Shown: positions 11,703 through 22,179 of the stretch, one piece after another | How positions within the stretch are numbered: the first letter of the stretch is position 1 | How the letters are laid out: every line of letters begins with the position of its first letter | Assembly: GCA_030549335.1 (NCBI GenBank) | Contig: CM060193.1 | Span: 58,495,146-58,559,145, forward strand | Source of the DNA: Pontederia crassipes | Taxonomy: Eukaryota > Streptophyta > Magnoliopsida > Commelinales > Pontederiaceae | Direction: 5' to 3' | Length of the DNA stretch: 64,000 nt | Position numbers and translations under genes: made by a program | The notes under the pieces: generated by a model | What the model was told of the DNA's origin: nothing | The model's database searches: none | What the model saw: the letters and a program-made list of their open reading frames with translations, nothing else

Positions 11703-12563
11703 AAATTCTTGACATTAAATTGCCTACTTTCCCTGGGGATGACAAATGGGTTTGGGTTCCAGACCATTCTGGAATTCCTTCTGCTAAGTCTGTATACAAA
11801 TTCATTTGTAAGCCTCCAGTGCCACCTAGGCATGTTGGATGGCTTGGATGGAAAAGAATCTGGAGCATCAAAGTTCCCCCAAAAATTCAGGTTTTTTTGT
11901 CTGGAAGTTAGCACACAATTGTTTGCCTACAAAGCACATGCTTACTAGATTTAGCTCATCTATCAATCTAATGTGTACATTATGTAGTTCTGATATTGAA
12001 ACAAAGGAACGTCTATTTTTCAATGTGTCGTTGTCTCTCGGGTGTAGGACTTATTTCAGTGTCAAACTAGTTATACCTTCAGGTCTTTGCACACTTGAGA
12101 TGATGGGAACTGAGTGTTTGAAGGAAGTGATCTCCCTGATACTTCATATATTTCTAACTTTCAAATCCTTTTTGCCTTACCCTTGTGGGATATTTGGGAA
12201 ATGTGAAATGATGCTTACTTCAATTCCATCCAAGCAACCCATGACGACGTCTGGTCATGAGTCTTGGCTTCATACTATGAATTACAATCACACATTCCTG
12301 AGGGGACTTCTCCGACGAACCACAACTTGGCTCGCTGGGAGCCTCCTCCCCATTCCGTGTTCAAATTGAATACGGATGGCCATGAGGTTGGGGGAGTAGG
12401 CTACTTAGTGAGGAACTCTAATGCGGTTTTCCTTTGTGCAAAGGCTGGACCTAGGAATTTCCATTCGGCTCTGGAGGCTGAAACATGAGCTATCAAGAGT
12501 GGCTTAATGCACTATGTCAAACTTGGGTTACAAAGGATTATTGTAGAAATAGACTCTTTTTCT
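11703..12563 (+). pseudogene. LINE zf-RVT end and RNase H-like domain, copy 1 (truncated)
   Basis: The frame resumes after the LTR with KILDIKLPTFPGDDKWVWVPD, then the zf-RVT motif GWKRIWSIKVPPKIQVF, then FVWKLAHNCLPTKHMLTRF. An RVT_3 RNase H-like start (LARWEPPPHSVFKLNTDGH...) follows. Frameshifts occur in the poly-T near 11891 and later, with a TGA after EAET near 12486. It is cut at the duplication junction (12563). Confidence 0.85.
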
Positions 12564-12712
12564 AACTCAATTTCACCAATTAATTATATGCCTACTTATG
12601 CCAATGTTCATTCACCTTTGAATACTTACATGATTGTTGATCTTATTCTGAATAATGCTTGGAATGCTGATATTCTGTCAAATTGTTTTGCCCCTATTTG
12701 GTGGATAAAATT

Positions 12713-14476
12713 TGATGCATGCAAAATACAACATATTTTAGTTTATTATTTTAATTAATTTTTCTGTAATTTATTCATGGCATGCATCATTTTTAGTCAC
12801 TTTTAAGTCATAATTCCGAATTTATCGATTTTGATTATTAATGTTTTGAATATTTTAACTAAGGAGGAATTTACTTAATTCTTATAATTATTTTGCAGGT
12901 TTCGGCCGAGATGATCTCATGGTTGGATAAATTACATCTTACTTCGTTGGGGGTAAAAACGAATGCAACTTGATTTTTGGGCGTAATGATCAAAGGACTC
13001 TTCTTCGTTTTGGCCAAAAATAAGAAGATACTATCGTTTTGGGCGTAACGGAAAGAAGAACTCATCGTTTTGGTCAAAATAAGAAGATGTTACCGTTTTG
13101 GGCGTAATGCAAAAAAGTCTTTTATCGTTTTGGCCGAGATATGAAGGGAGTAAAGATAAAAAGATTTTATCTTTTTGAGAGTAATGGCAAGGAAACCTAT
13201 TGTTTTGGCCGAGATTCCAAAAAGGTGTAAAGATAAAAGAGTTTATTTTTGGTCGTAAAGATAAAATATTCAACGTTTTGGCCGAGATTTGAAGGGAGTA
13301 AAGATAAGAATGTTTATCTTTTTGGGCGTAATTGATAAAATAACTTATAGTTTTGGCCAAAATTCAGAGAGGAAAGTTCATCGACTGTAATCAACTTAAG
13401 TTTTATCTTACAAATTTAAAGTCAACCGATGTTACGGCCGGGATCAAATTGAAGGTCGTCCGCACCTATAAGTACGTGAAGAATTCATCATTCCAATTCG
13501 TGCTCTGAAGTTCAGGTTTTCTTCCACAGTGGGTCGAGAGTCTGCAGGCTTCGACCGAAAGGAAAGAGTGCAACGACTGAATGTCCGAGAGGCTGCCCGA
13601 CTGTCTGTTCAGATTCGAGGATCCTAATTTTTACTTTGGGTGTAATTCTTCCAATTTCTACTAATTTATATTTTATTATCTCTCCAAAATTTCTAGGATG
13701 AACTCCATGTTTTTAGGATTATTATTTTAGGAAATTATTAATTGAAGGGAAATATTTGGACCCTATTTTATTTGTTTTAATCTTTTCTGATCAATTATTA
13801 ATTATGCTTAATGCTTTTATGTTAGTTAATTGAATTTCTGAATTAGGCTATACCAGTTTGTGGAGTGTTTAATTTCAGAATTCATTATACTAATTATAAT
13901 TGATTTTATTTGAAATTAATAATTGACATAAATTTGATAACTAATGTGTGGAGAATCAAATTTGTGTGGTCTATCAATTTATACCAGTTTGTGGAGTGAT
14001 TAATAGTCTAGGGAATTCAATTTAATGCATCTTAATTTTAATATGATTTTGAGGGTACCAGTCGTGGAGACTTCAATTCTTATTAAATTAAGATAGATCT
14101 ATATAATTAGGTTGAGGGATGCCAGCCGTGGAGACCACAAGCTAATCATGTTAGATTACTTTATGGAGACTCTAATCCATCTTTAAAGATTAAATTTATC
14201 TTTTATGGTTCAAATATTTATCCTGATCTATTTTCATCCTAAGGCCTAACTTCAACACCACTACATTATCTTACCTTGTTTTCTTTATTTTAATTTACTT
14301 TTACAAAACCTATTTCCAAAAATCCATATTTTTCCTCTCTTATTAATTTATAAATTCGGATATTGAGTTAATAATATTCCTCGTGGGTTCGACACTCTTA
14401 CTCTTTTTAACTATATTACTTGAGCGACTAGTGCACTTGCTAGCGATTTTATTTTGCTACATCATTTTACGCATCA
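12713..14476. mobile_element. Solo-LTR-like insertion in LINE, copy 2 (duplicated)
   Basis: Nearly identical to 9940-11702, with the same ends and aaatt flanks (14477-14481 on the right). It arose by the tandem duplication, not by a second insertion, since flanking LINE sequence is copied with it. Confidence 0.9.
12963..13373. repeat. Interspersed motif array in the LTR (copy 2)
   Basis: Duplicate of the 10190-10600 array, with a few substitutions inside it (for example ttttgaccgag becoming ttttggccgag, and gggcgtaa becoming ggtcgtaa). Confidence 0.75.
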
Positions 14477-15537
14477 AAATTCTTGACATTAAATTGCCTA
14501 CTTTCCCTGGGGATGACAAATGGGTTTGGGTTCCAGACCATTCTGGAATTCCTTCTGCTAAGTCTGTATACAAATTCATTTGTAAGCCTCCAGTGCCACC
14601 TAGGCATGTTGGATGGCTTGGATGGAAAAGAATCTGGAGCATCAAAGTTCCCCCAAAAATTCAGGTTTTTTGTCTGGAAGTTAGCACACAATTGTTTGCC
14701 TACAAAGCACATGCTTACTAGATTTAGCTCATCTATCAATCTAATGTGTACATTATGTAGTTCTGATATTGAAACAAAGGAACGTCTATTTTTCAATGTG
14801 TCGTTGTCTCTCGGGTGTAGGACTTATTTCAGTGTCAAACTAGTTATACCTTCAGGTCTTTGCACACTTGAGATGATGGGAACTGAGTGTTTGAAGGAAG
14901 TGATCTCCCTGATACTTCATATATTTCTAACTTTCAAATCCTTTTTGCCTTACCCTTGTGGGATATTTGGGAAATGTGAAATGATGCTTACTTCAATTCC
15001 ATCCAAGCAACCCATGACGACGTCTGGTCACGAGTCTTGGCTTCATACTATGAATTACAATCACACATTCCTGAGGGGACTTCTCCGACGAACCACAACT
15101 TGGCTCGCTGGGAGCCTCCTCCCCATTCCGTGTTCAAATTGAATACGGATGGCCATGAGGTTGGGGGAGTAGGCTACTTAGTGAGGAACTCTAATGCGGT
15201 TTTCCTTTGTGCAAAGGCTGGACCTAGGAATTTCCATTCGGCTCTGGAGGCTGAAACATGAGCTATCAAGAGTGGCTTAATGCACTATGTCAAACTTGGG
15301 TTACAAAGGATTATTGTAGAAACAGACTCTTTTTCTGCAGTTTCAATCATCAACCGTGATGTTGCTTGCCCATGGCGAATCAAAAATATTGTATCGGACG
15401 TATGGATCCTGATTTCTAACTTTATTCAATTTACTTGTAATCATATGGGGAGATTATGTAATGCTGAAGTGGACACTTTAGCACATTTTGGTAGACGATC
15501 GAATAGAAATCTTTTTTGGGAGGGTGATCCAAGTTAA
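14477..15537 (+). pseudogene. LINE zf-RVT end and RNase H-like domain, copy 2 (to native end)
   Basis: Same content as copy 1, but running to the native C-terminus: VETDSFSAVSIINRD, then CNHMGRLCNAEVDTLAHFGRRS and WEGDPS before TAA at 15537. ETDS and NAEVDTLAH are the usual RVT_3 signatures. A one-base deletion in the T-run near 14669 changes the frame compared with copy 1. The TGA after EAET is shared, so it predates the duplication. Confidence 0.88.
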
Positions 15538-15607
15538 TGAAGACATTCTCAATACTTCGTACCTTCTTCCAAGCTAATGAAGGCATTCTGTTTTTTTAAA
15601 AAAAACA

Positions 15608-16850
15608 AATGGGTATGTGCACGTTAAAAAGATTAAATCATATGGAAACAAAGGAGCATGGTAAATTCTACAATAATTAGCGAAGGAAACGAACTAAATT
15701 TGATAATATCGAATAAGCGAAGCTTTTTTCCATTGGCTCTTTTAGGAGCTTCTCATCTTCCTGTCCGACGCCGTGCGACTCGGTGGACATAAGACATTAA
15801 TGTATAGTTTGTTGATGGAAAGTGACCTTAAAGTTTTAATGAGATTAGTACGATGGGATTCAAAAAGCTCTCAAAACCAAGAGATTGTAGAATGAACAAA
15901 ACATATACGACAACTTTGTCCCCAAGTCTGTCTAACTTGTTAACTTGTAGTGGAAGTCCTGCAGCATGAATTCAAGGCCTCAGTGCTAGGTTTGGTGATT
16001 ATATATTATTGACAGGGACATATTTGTGTAACTTCGGCAACTCTTTTTTGCATAGGCATGGAATCCATACATGTGGAATGTGTTCGGGCTTATTGATTCC
16101 AAGTAGGTTGCATTTATTTACTACCTTACACAGATGATACTAAAATGTTCTACACTTGAAGTTTTATCTGGACAGATACAATTGATGAATTGGTGCATGT
16201 CAAACATTGTTCTAAGTTCACCATTGTCTGCGCAGAGAAGTTTAAACAAGTATAGATGTGACATCTGAAGAATGATGATCTGAGATGCATATCCACTCGA
16301 TTGAACAGTTTTTGCTCCGAGATAAGGGTTGTTCATTTTGATTATTTTATCTAGATCATCAGCTTGGGATCATGGGGGATCTCAGGCCATGAAAAACAGT
16401 GTTTCTGCAGGTCCAATTGTCCAAAACTTTTGCTAAGAAATGAATAATTGGAGAATTTATTCAGTTACCCGTATGGTTTGAGTTCTTTGCCTTAGTGGCG
16501 TATCAAATATGACTAGTTAATCTTCAGGCAGTGTTGTGTACACCAATTTCACCAACTCAATCTCCAAAAGTTAACCAAAAGGATTGGTATCAAGCAGCAG
16601 AAACAAGAATCTTCTTATAATACTTATGTTTTCCATTTTCATTAGGGTTGATGGCTTGAATTCTCTGAAAATTCTATCTTGTATTCCAGTTAAAAGGACC
16701 ATGAATGGGATTGATCATTTAACCGCAGAAACATTCAACATCGCACTGAAAAAGCAGCATTTTCATTAAAAAAAACGGCATTTTCATCTGGCTCTATCAT
16801 GAAAATCAAAAGATCAGTCTGAACACAAAGTGTACTTTTCATCATTGGCG
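15608..16850. other. Intergenic, no gene seen
   Basis: AT-rich, with short frames only and no recognisable domain. It probably holds older transposon debris between the two LINE tails. Confidence 0.6.
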
Positions 16851-16854
16851 ACTT

Positions 16855-17075
16855 CAAAACCTCATCAGCAACAGACTATTCACTCTTACTTATTTTAGAT
16901 GTAACCACATCTCTCGGACAGCAAATTTTGAGGCTGATAGGCTGGCTCTATTGGGTCGTAGATCACAAGCTGATCATTTTTTGGGCGGACGTCCCCCTCC
17001 GGGAGTCCCCAATCTTTTGTATGACAACAATTATTCTACTGCTTAATATATAATTATCATTTCAAAAAAAAAGTC
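16855..17075 (+). mobile_element. 5'-truncated LINE tail (RNase H-like end and poly-A)
   Basis: The frame NRLFTLTYFRCNHISRTANF, then EADRLALLGRRSQADHFLGG, ends at TAA 17046. It matches the C-terminal part of the RNase H-like domain of plant L1 LINEs (NHI.R..N.EADRLA). A short 3' UTR and an A-run (17065-17073) follow. This is an independent, strongly truncated insertion, distinct in sequence from the 15.5-kb tail. Confidence 0.8.
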
Positions 17076-17457
17076 ACAGAACAAAAAGTTCAAAATTATC
17101 CTACTCAGGCATATTGAACTTTCATTCTAAATAAATAGATTTAGAGTTTAATTCCCATAAAGTGAAATTATTTGAATTATTTCATCTCTTATTTTCAAGT
17201 ACTAATGAGCATCTTAATATACAGAATACAGAACAAAAGAAGAAACAATAAGTCAAGTTTATGATCAACTCAACTCACTTGGGTGTTACACACCCAAAGT
17301 GGCGTTGAATGTATATATGCAACACTATGAGTGACTCATACATCAGCTTCTCTAGCAAGCATCCTCATGCATCAACAATGCCTGCTGTGATGTTCAATGT
17401 TGCAACATGTAAGAACAAGATACCATATCTAGGCCATGTTCTTCAGTTGTTCCATCC
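17076..17457. other. 3' flank of the minus-strand gene, nothing else seen
   Basis: AT-rich DNA between the LINE tail and the stop codon at 17458. It presumably contains the 3' UTR of the gene on the minus strand. No clear gene. Confidence 0.5.
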
Positions 17458-18915
17458 TCAAAACTCTTCTTGGAGTTCATCTTCCAAATTCCATGTCGAC
17501 TTTCGATCCCTCTGGCTGTTTCCATCCTCGTAATACAAGCTTGTGGTTGGTCGCAAAGATACCTTTTGAGGCTTTGACCTGCTGCGAGTGAGGCTACGGG
17601 GCTTGCCACTGTGCACCATGTTATCACTTCTTCCCATAGTATCAGAAGACAGCTGATTCATTGGAGTTTCACCAAATCTGCTCCAAGATCCTGGCCTCAT
17701 ATTTTCGCCACCATAGTTGGAACTAACATTCCGCCTGTTAAAGCTTGTTCTTCGTGTGTGGGTGGCCTGGGCCTGAGGGTGCTTCGATGAACTGCTAAAT
17801 TCATTTGGAGTATTTCGGTTTCCTGAGCCTTGCCTTCTTCGTGAGTTATTTGCATCAGATGTCTTACCAGTTCTTCCAACAGTATCGGGAGGCAGATCAT
17901 CCATTAGAGCTGTGAGGAATCTGTTTCCAGATCCTGGTTTCATACCCTTCCAATGATCGCTGGAGCTAACTTTCCGCCTATCAGAATTCCGTCCAGTCTC
18001 CGCATTGATGACCTGAGAATGCTTCGGTGAACTTCTAAATTCATTCAGAGTTATCCGTTTTCCAGAGCCTTGCCTTCTTCTCGAGCTATTTGACAATCTG
18101 TTACCATTGTCCTTTGTTTCTTCGTTGCTCTTGTCTATCCGATCGATGTACTTCGAATCCTTAGTGCCTAAACGGAAACCGTCATCACCATCCAACATTG
18201 TAGCTTCGATATCGATGGCCTCCGAAACACTTTTCCTTTCCTCGCGACCCCACGCGTTATTGCCCAACCTCCCCCCGCTGCTCCTCCTCCTCCTCGCTCC
18301 CTCTGCTCCCCTCACAGACAAATCAACAAACACCTCGTCTCCACTGCTCGCCGGACCTTCCTCCGCGTCGCTCTCCTCCTCGCCGACGATTCCATACGGC
18401 TTCACGCTGTGCACGACCCCCTTGGGAAAGAACCTGGCGGACTTCAACCCGTCGGGCGCCCGGAACACCTGGGGCCCGTCGCGCTCGTTCCACATGTCGA
18501 GCCCCCCGGGGCGCTGGAACCGGTCGGCCAGCGCCTTCACCTGGTCGTCGGCGGAGACGGAGAAGAGGTTGGGCGCCTGCTCGACGACCTCCCATGGGCG
18601 CTCCAGCTCGGCGACGGCGGCCCGTAGCTCGGTGCGCTTGCGCATCTCGTAGAGCTGCCGCTCCCGGAGCAGGCGTGCCTTGAGCAGCTGCTTGGCCTTC
18701 TTGGCCTGCATGCGCTTCCACTGCCACTTGGTGACGCCGCCGGGGTAAGTTCGGGGCCCGCCGCCCATGCGGATAAGGAACGGCGACGGCGACGTCGTCG
18801 GCCTGAAGCCGCCGCTGAAGAGGGTGGAGAGGAGGGGGTTCGGCGCGAATCGGTGGAAGGAGGAGGAGAAGCTAATGGCCGAAGACGAGGAGGAGAACGG
18901 GACCTGGAGTGGCAT
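17458..18915 (-). CDS. Organelle-targeted protein resembling the N-terminal region of DEAD-box helicases RH33/RH48
   Basis: Single open frame, 485 aa from the ATG at 18915. I chose this over the longer open frame because MPLQ... starts a Ser/Phe-rich, acid-poor N-terminus typical of mitochondrial or plastid transit peptides, and because a CT-repeat leader lies just upstream. Residues 50-150 carry MGGGPRTYPGG, then KWQWKRMQAKKAKQLL, a basic coiled-coil-like stretch and LADRFQRPGGLDMWNERDGP. To my recollection these blocks match the N-terminal extension of plant RH33/RH48 helicases. No helicase motif (DEAD, SAT) exists here or downstream. Residues 276-435 are two diverged ~80-residue repeats. 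The GC-rich N-terminal half and AT-richer C-terminal half give a strong GC gradient. Function is unknown; an RNA-binding organelle role is a guess. An intron inside the frame cannot be excluded. Confidence 0.8.
   Translation of the reverse strand: MPLQVPFSSSSSAISFSSSFHRFAPNPLLSTLFSGGFRPTTSPSPFLIRMGGGPRTYPGGVTKWQWKRMQAKKAKQLLKARLLRERQLYEMRKRTELRAAVAELERPWEVVEQAPNLFSVSADDQVKALADRFQRPGGLDMWNERDGPQVFRAPDGLKSARFFPKGVVHSVKPYGIVGEEESDAEEGPASSGDEVFVDLSVRGAEGARRRRSSGGRLGNNAWGREERKSVSEAIDIEATMLDGDDGFRLGTKDSKYIDRIDKSNEETKDNGNRLSNSSRRRQGSGKRITLNEFRSSPKHSQVINAETGRNSDRRKVSSSDHWKGMKPGSGNRFLTALMDDLPPDTVGRTGKTSDANNSRRRQGSGNRNTPNEFSSSSKHPQAQATHTRRTSFNRRNVSSNYGGENMRPGSWSRFGETPMNQLSSDTMGRSDNMVHSGKPRSLTRSRSKPQKVSLRPTTSLYYEDGNSQRDRKSTWNLEDELQEEF
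17611..18090 (-). repeat. In-frame 240-bp tandem duplication within the gene
   Basis: Two units (18090-17851 and 17850-17611) encode parallel sequences: NSSRRRQGSGKRITLNEF against NNSRRRQGSGNRNTPNEF, SSPKHSQ against SSSKHPQ, RRKVSSS against RRNVSSN, MKPGSGNRF against MRPGSWSRF, and DTVGRTG against DTMGRSD. The period is 80 residues. Divergence is substantial, so this is an old duplication. Confidence 0.85.
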
Positions 18916-21900
18916 TCTCGTGATTTTGGTGCTCTCTCTCTCTCTCTGTGCCAGTAGCAAAACTAAAATGAGACGGAGATTTGGGGAGACGGGTGGGTGA
19001 TTTTCTAATGTATGTTTGGGCCTTTGTTTCATGCTTCGTATAGGCCAGTTCATATTGGGCTGAAGTTTAAACGATCGGATAGATTCTTTTTTTAAAAAAA
19101 AAATTACGTGCTCTTCAACTTTAATAGAAATATTCACTCCACTTTTGTAACAGAAATGTTTCTAATCTTTTAACTCATTTCATTCAGGGTCTTTCGGTCA
19201 TGGAGCTGTTGTGACACTGGCACAATGTCTCTCTTCTCTTTATATTGACATTACAATAACGTGACAATATTAAAAAATTAAAAAAATAATTACAAAATGA
19301 AGTTAGAGGAATGTGTTGAAGAACATTTAGTGTAATTTTTTTTCTTTCTTTTTTTCTTTCTTGTTCATGGTAACAATTTTTTATTTCCATTTTTAGTTTT
19401 TTGGATTTCGAGTTCAAATTTTTTTTTTGTAATATTTCTCATTCTCGTACCAAAAATGAAGAATTAGTCATATATTGATTAACTCAACACATCAATGACT
19501 CACTCCTTGGTTGAATCCGATATTCATAATTAACAAAAACAAACGCGGGGCCATAAATATTACATAAGGATTATTATATAAGATTTTTAGGATCGGAATG
19601 ATTTTATTAAATGCGTTGGAGTATCGTAAGAGAATATCCAGATCCATCCAAATTGATCATTTTGCTGTCCATGAATTTAATACACAGGAGATTGAAAATG
19701 TTGACGATGAAACCATTATCATTAAAGGAAGCTTAATGCTCGGGGTCGTGACCTTATAGGTCACTAGGGCACAGGGGTATTCATGAGTCGGTTTAGACTT
19801 AGATCCGTGATCCGACCATCATTTTCTTTTTTTTAATTTTTGGCTTACTTTTTATATGTATTTTAGTATAAAAAATTAGTTAATAATTATTATAAAATAT
19901 AAAGTGTCTTTTCTGAATATTTGAACATTATTTTTCATAATTAAAATATTTTATTTTAATATTTTTTTTATTTTAAATCAAGTATAGGTCTAAAATTAAG
20001 TAAATAATAAAAAAAGTTGAATCATCAAGTCGGGTCAACGGTCGTCGAATCGACAACGGATGCCAGTATAAGGGAGCGTACTGACACTACCTACACATGC
20101 CATATATAAAAGAAAACGGTCGATCGGTCAGGAAGTCTCCGTCGAAAACTCGAAAGTTAACATTAGTTTCATAGCACAATTCTCTTTTTCGCACACCTCC
20201 GTGATCGTCTGCATAAATAAAAAAAATTACAGTAAATATATTATATATATACCGTGTAAAATGGACGTGCTGAATAAGTGACCAACACCATGTCAAGTGC
20301 ATATCCGATTGTCCATATGGAATCTAACGGTCCATAGTGAAGTTCGCGCAAGATTTTGATATTATCTCGCGATATTTTGATATGATGGTATGACAATTTT
20401 GGGGCGTCTTTATGACAATTGCAAAAGAAAAATGGACGGTGGCTTTGATATAGACGCCCTAACTGCAACGAAACGTGCCAAAAGTTTTAAACCAGATGAA
20501 AAATCAGATGACATGGATCCCGGACCCTGCAAGTACTTATGATCAATCTTTGTCAAGTCTCTAAGTTGGGCATTGATCCGTGTGGAGTTCAAATTCTCAA
20601 TATTGTTGACTAAGATAAAGATAATTTGAAAGAACAAGAAATTTTATAGTTTTTTTTATATACTCCACAATGAAATTTTTTTTCTATTGTTTTAGAAAGG
20701 ATGCATATGAGACATTTCTTTTCTAATTAGATATTACTATTCTTTAACATTTGGTTGATTGGCCTTAGTCACATTCAATCCTTGATAATGGCATGTATCT
20801 AGGACAATAAATGGCATGCCCTTTGCACTTAAGAAAAAACAAATCGATTAATATATAATACAACAATTTGTTTTTTTTTTATCTCCTTTTATAGCATGTG
20901 ACATTATTCTTCAAACTCATCGCCAACTCAATAATTTAAACTCAAGATTTCTTTGTTAAAATGTAGATTTTATCATTAATTTTCAGGATAGCCATTGAAG
21001 CCTTTGGAACTGGCAATTGACACATCGGCCCCCCATCATTCATTGGCACGTCGGATTTCGTGTTTGATCGGACACCGTTTAGAAACGTGTGGAAAAAATT
21101 GTTTATCTTTTTTTAACGATTTTTTATAAGGGGGTGTGAATCCAATTTATAGATTAAAAGTAAGTCTAAGTAATTTAATAGTTTTGAGTCTAAATAATTT
21201 AATAAGGTCACCTCGCGATAGTAATCGCGTACTAAACAGTGGAAATTGAGATTCTTAACAAAAAAAATTTTGAAATTTTACTTAAACGAAAAAGAACCGC
21301 TCAATATTCCACCTAACTCCCGGTAAAAATCATGTATCCGGAATAGTCTCATATTCATAAATAAATATGTCTGTCCTCAAGAAATAAATGGATGTGTATT
21401 ACGTTTTTTTAAGAGATTAATTATTTCAAATATTTAGATTAATTTTTAAATTAGAAAGGATAAAACATTTTTTTAGGCCTCTCCCAAGTGGATATTTTAT
21501 GGAAATGATTAAAAAAATAACAAGGTTCATCAACAAATGATTTATTCAACTGATAACAATTAGATCACAAAAGTCACAAAATTCAGAAATAAGACAGATA
21601 CTTAGCAATATTCTCTGTGGATTAAACCAATCATCTTTTTTTAGTGGAGTTTGGAATTCCAAAGCTTACTTGCATGAAAGAGACAGAAAAGTCTCCATAA
21701 CACTTGCATGAAAAAATGGTGGGAGGTTGCAATCTTGAAGTGGTTGCTTCATAAAATGCTACAAGCAAGCAACAGCCCTCCTTCCTCAATCACAATTCCT
21801 TGGTGCTGAGGTGCTTCTTTTGTACTTGCATGGAGAGCCCATCACAATATCTTAAGATATGTTTAATTTATGCCACATTTTTGGGGCATTTATCCTATTG

Positions 21901-22141
21901 TCATTCAACATTATAGGTTGTCCAAAAAGAAAAAAGATTGCCCTAATTAAATTATGAATATATAAATAAGGGTTCAATGTTTGTCCTACCCCTTTTAAGG
22001 GGTAGTATCGAATTTCCGTCCTAGTGTTTTAAGATTCGGCATTCAATCAGTCGACCCGACGGATTTGACCGATCAAATTTCGGTCGGATCAAATTGTAAA
22101 TTGAAAAAAGAATTGAAACATAAAATGAAAATTTTTAAAAA

Positions 22142-22179
<38 letters not shown>

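Larger units (their letters stand above)
9803..12563 (+). repeat. Tandem duplication, copy 1 (2.76 kb)
   Basis: This block contains LINE zf-RVT sequence, the 1.76-kb LTR insert and most of the RNase H-like domain. It is repeated at 12576-15336 with an offset of 2773 (2774 beyond a 1-base gap near 13662, back to 2773 after a second near 14669). By eye I count roughly ten base differences and two 1-base indels over 2.76 kb, i.e. above 99% identity. A 12-bp filler (aactcaatttca, 12564-12575) separates the copies and belongs to neither. Confidence 0.95.
12576..15336 (+). repeat. Tandem duplication, copy 2 (2.76 kb)
   Basis: Second copy of the block starting at 9803. It continues past 15336 into the unique end of the RNase H-like domain (GCAGTTTCAATC...), so copy 2 carries the original right flank. 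The duplication includes the LTR insert with both of its aaatt target repeats, so it happened after that insertion. Confidence 0.95.
7293..15607 (+). mobile_element. L1-type plant LINE, 5'-interrupted, decayed, with nested insert and internal duplication
   Basis: Coding segments on the plus strand follow plant L1 order: endonuclease, reverse transcriptase, zf-RVT zinc-binding domain and C-terminal RNase H-like (RVT_3) domain. Frameshifts and stops run throughout. The 5' part lies beyond the gypsy element, outside the window. The first codons after the gypsy LTR (7293) read IYASTLPTTRNELWRSLGE, an endonuclease motif, so the gypsy element inserted inside the endonuclease. A solo-LTR-like element sits inside zf-RVT, and a 2.76-kb block is duplicated (9803-12563 and 12576-15336). 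The ORF ends at 15537, with a short 3' tail reaching an A-run at about 15600-15607. Confidence 0.9.

Noticed and set aside
18107..18652. 181-codon plus-strand frame
   Set aside because: Antisense shadow of the GC-rich part of the minus-strand gene. No domain.
18323..18727. Long Arg/Gly/Ala-rich frame on the same strand as the RH33/48-like gene
   Set aside because: It is an alternative frame of the GC-rich N-terminal half. The other frame has the recognisable motifs.
18916..19137. 74-codon upstream extension of the minus-strand gene
   Set aside because: It would place the transit-peptide-like start internally and runs through a CT-repeat leader and AT-rich promoter-type DNA.
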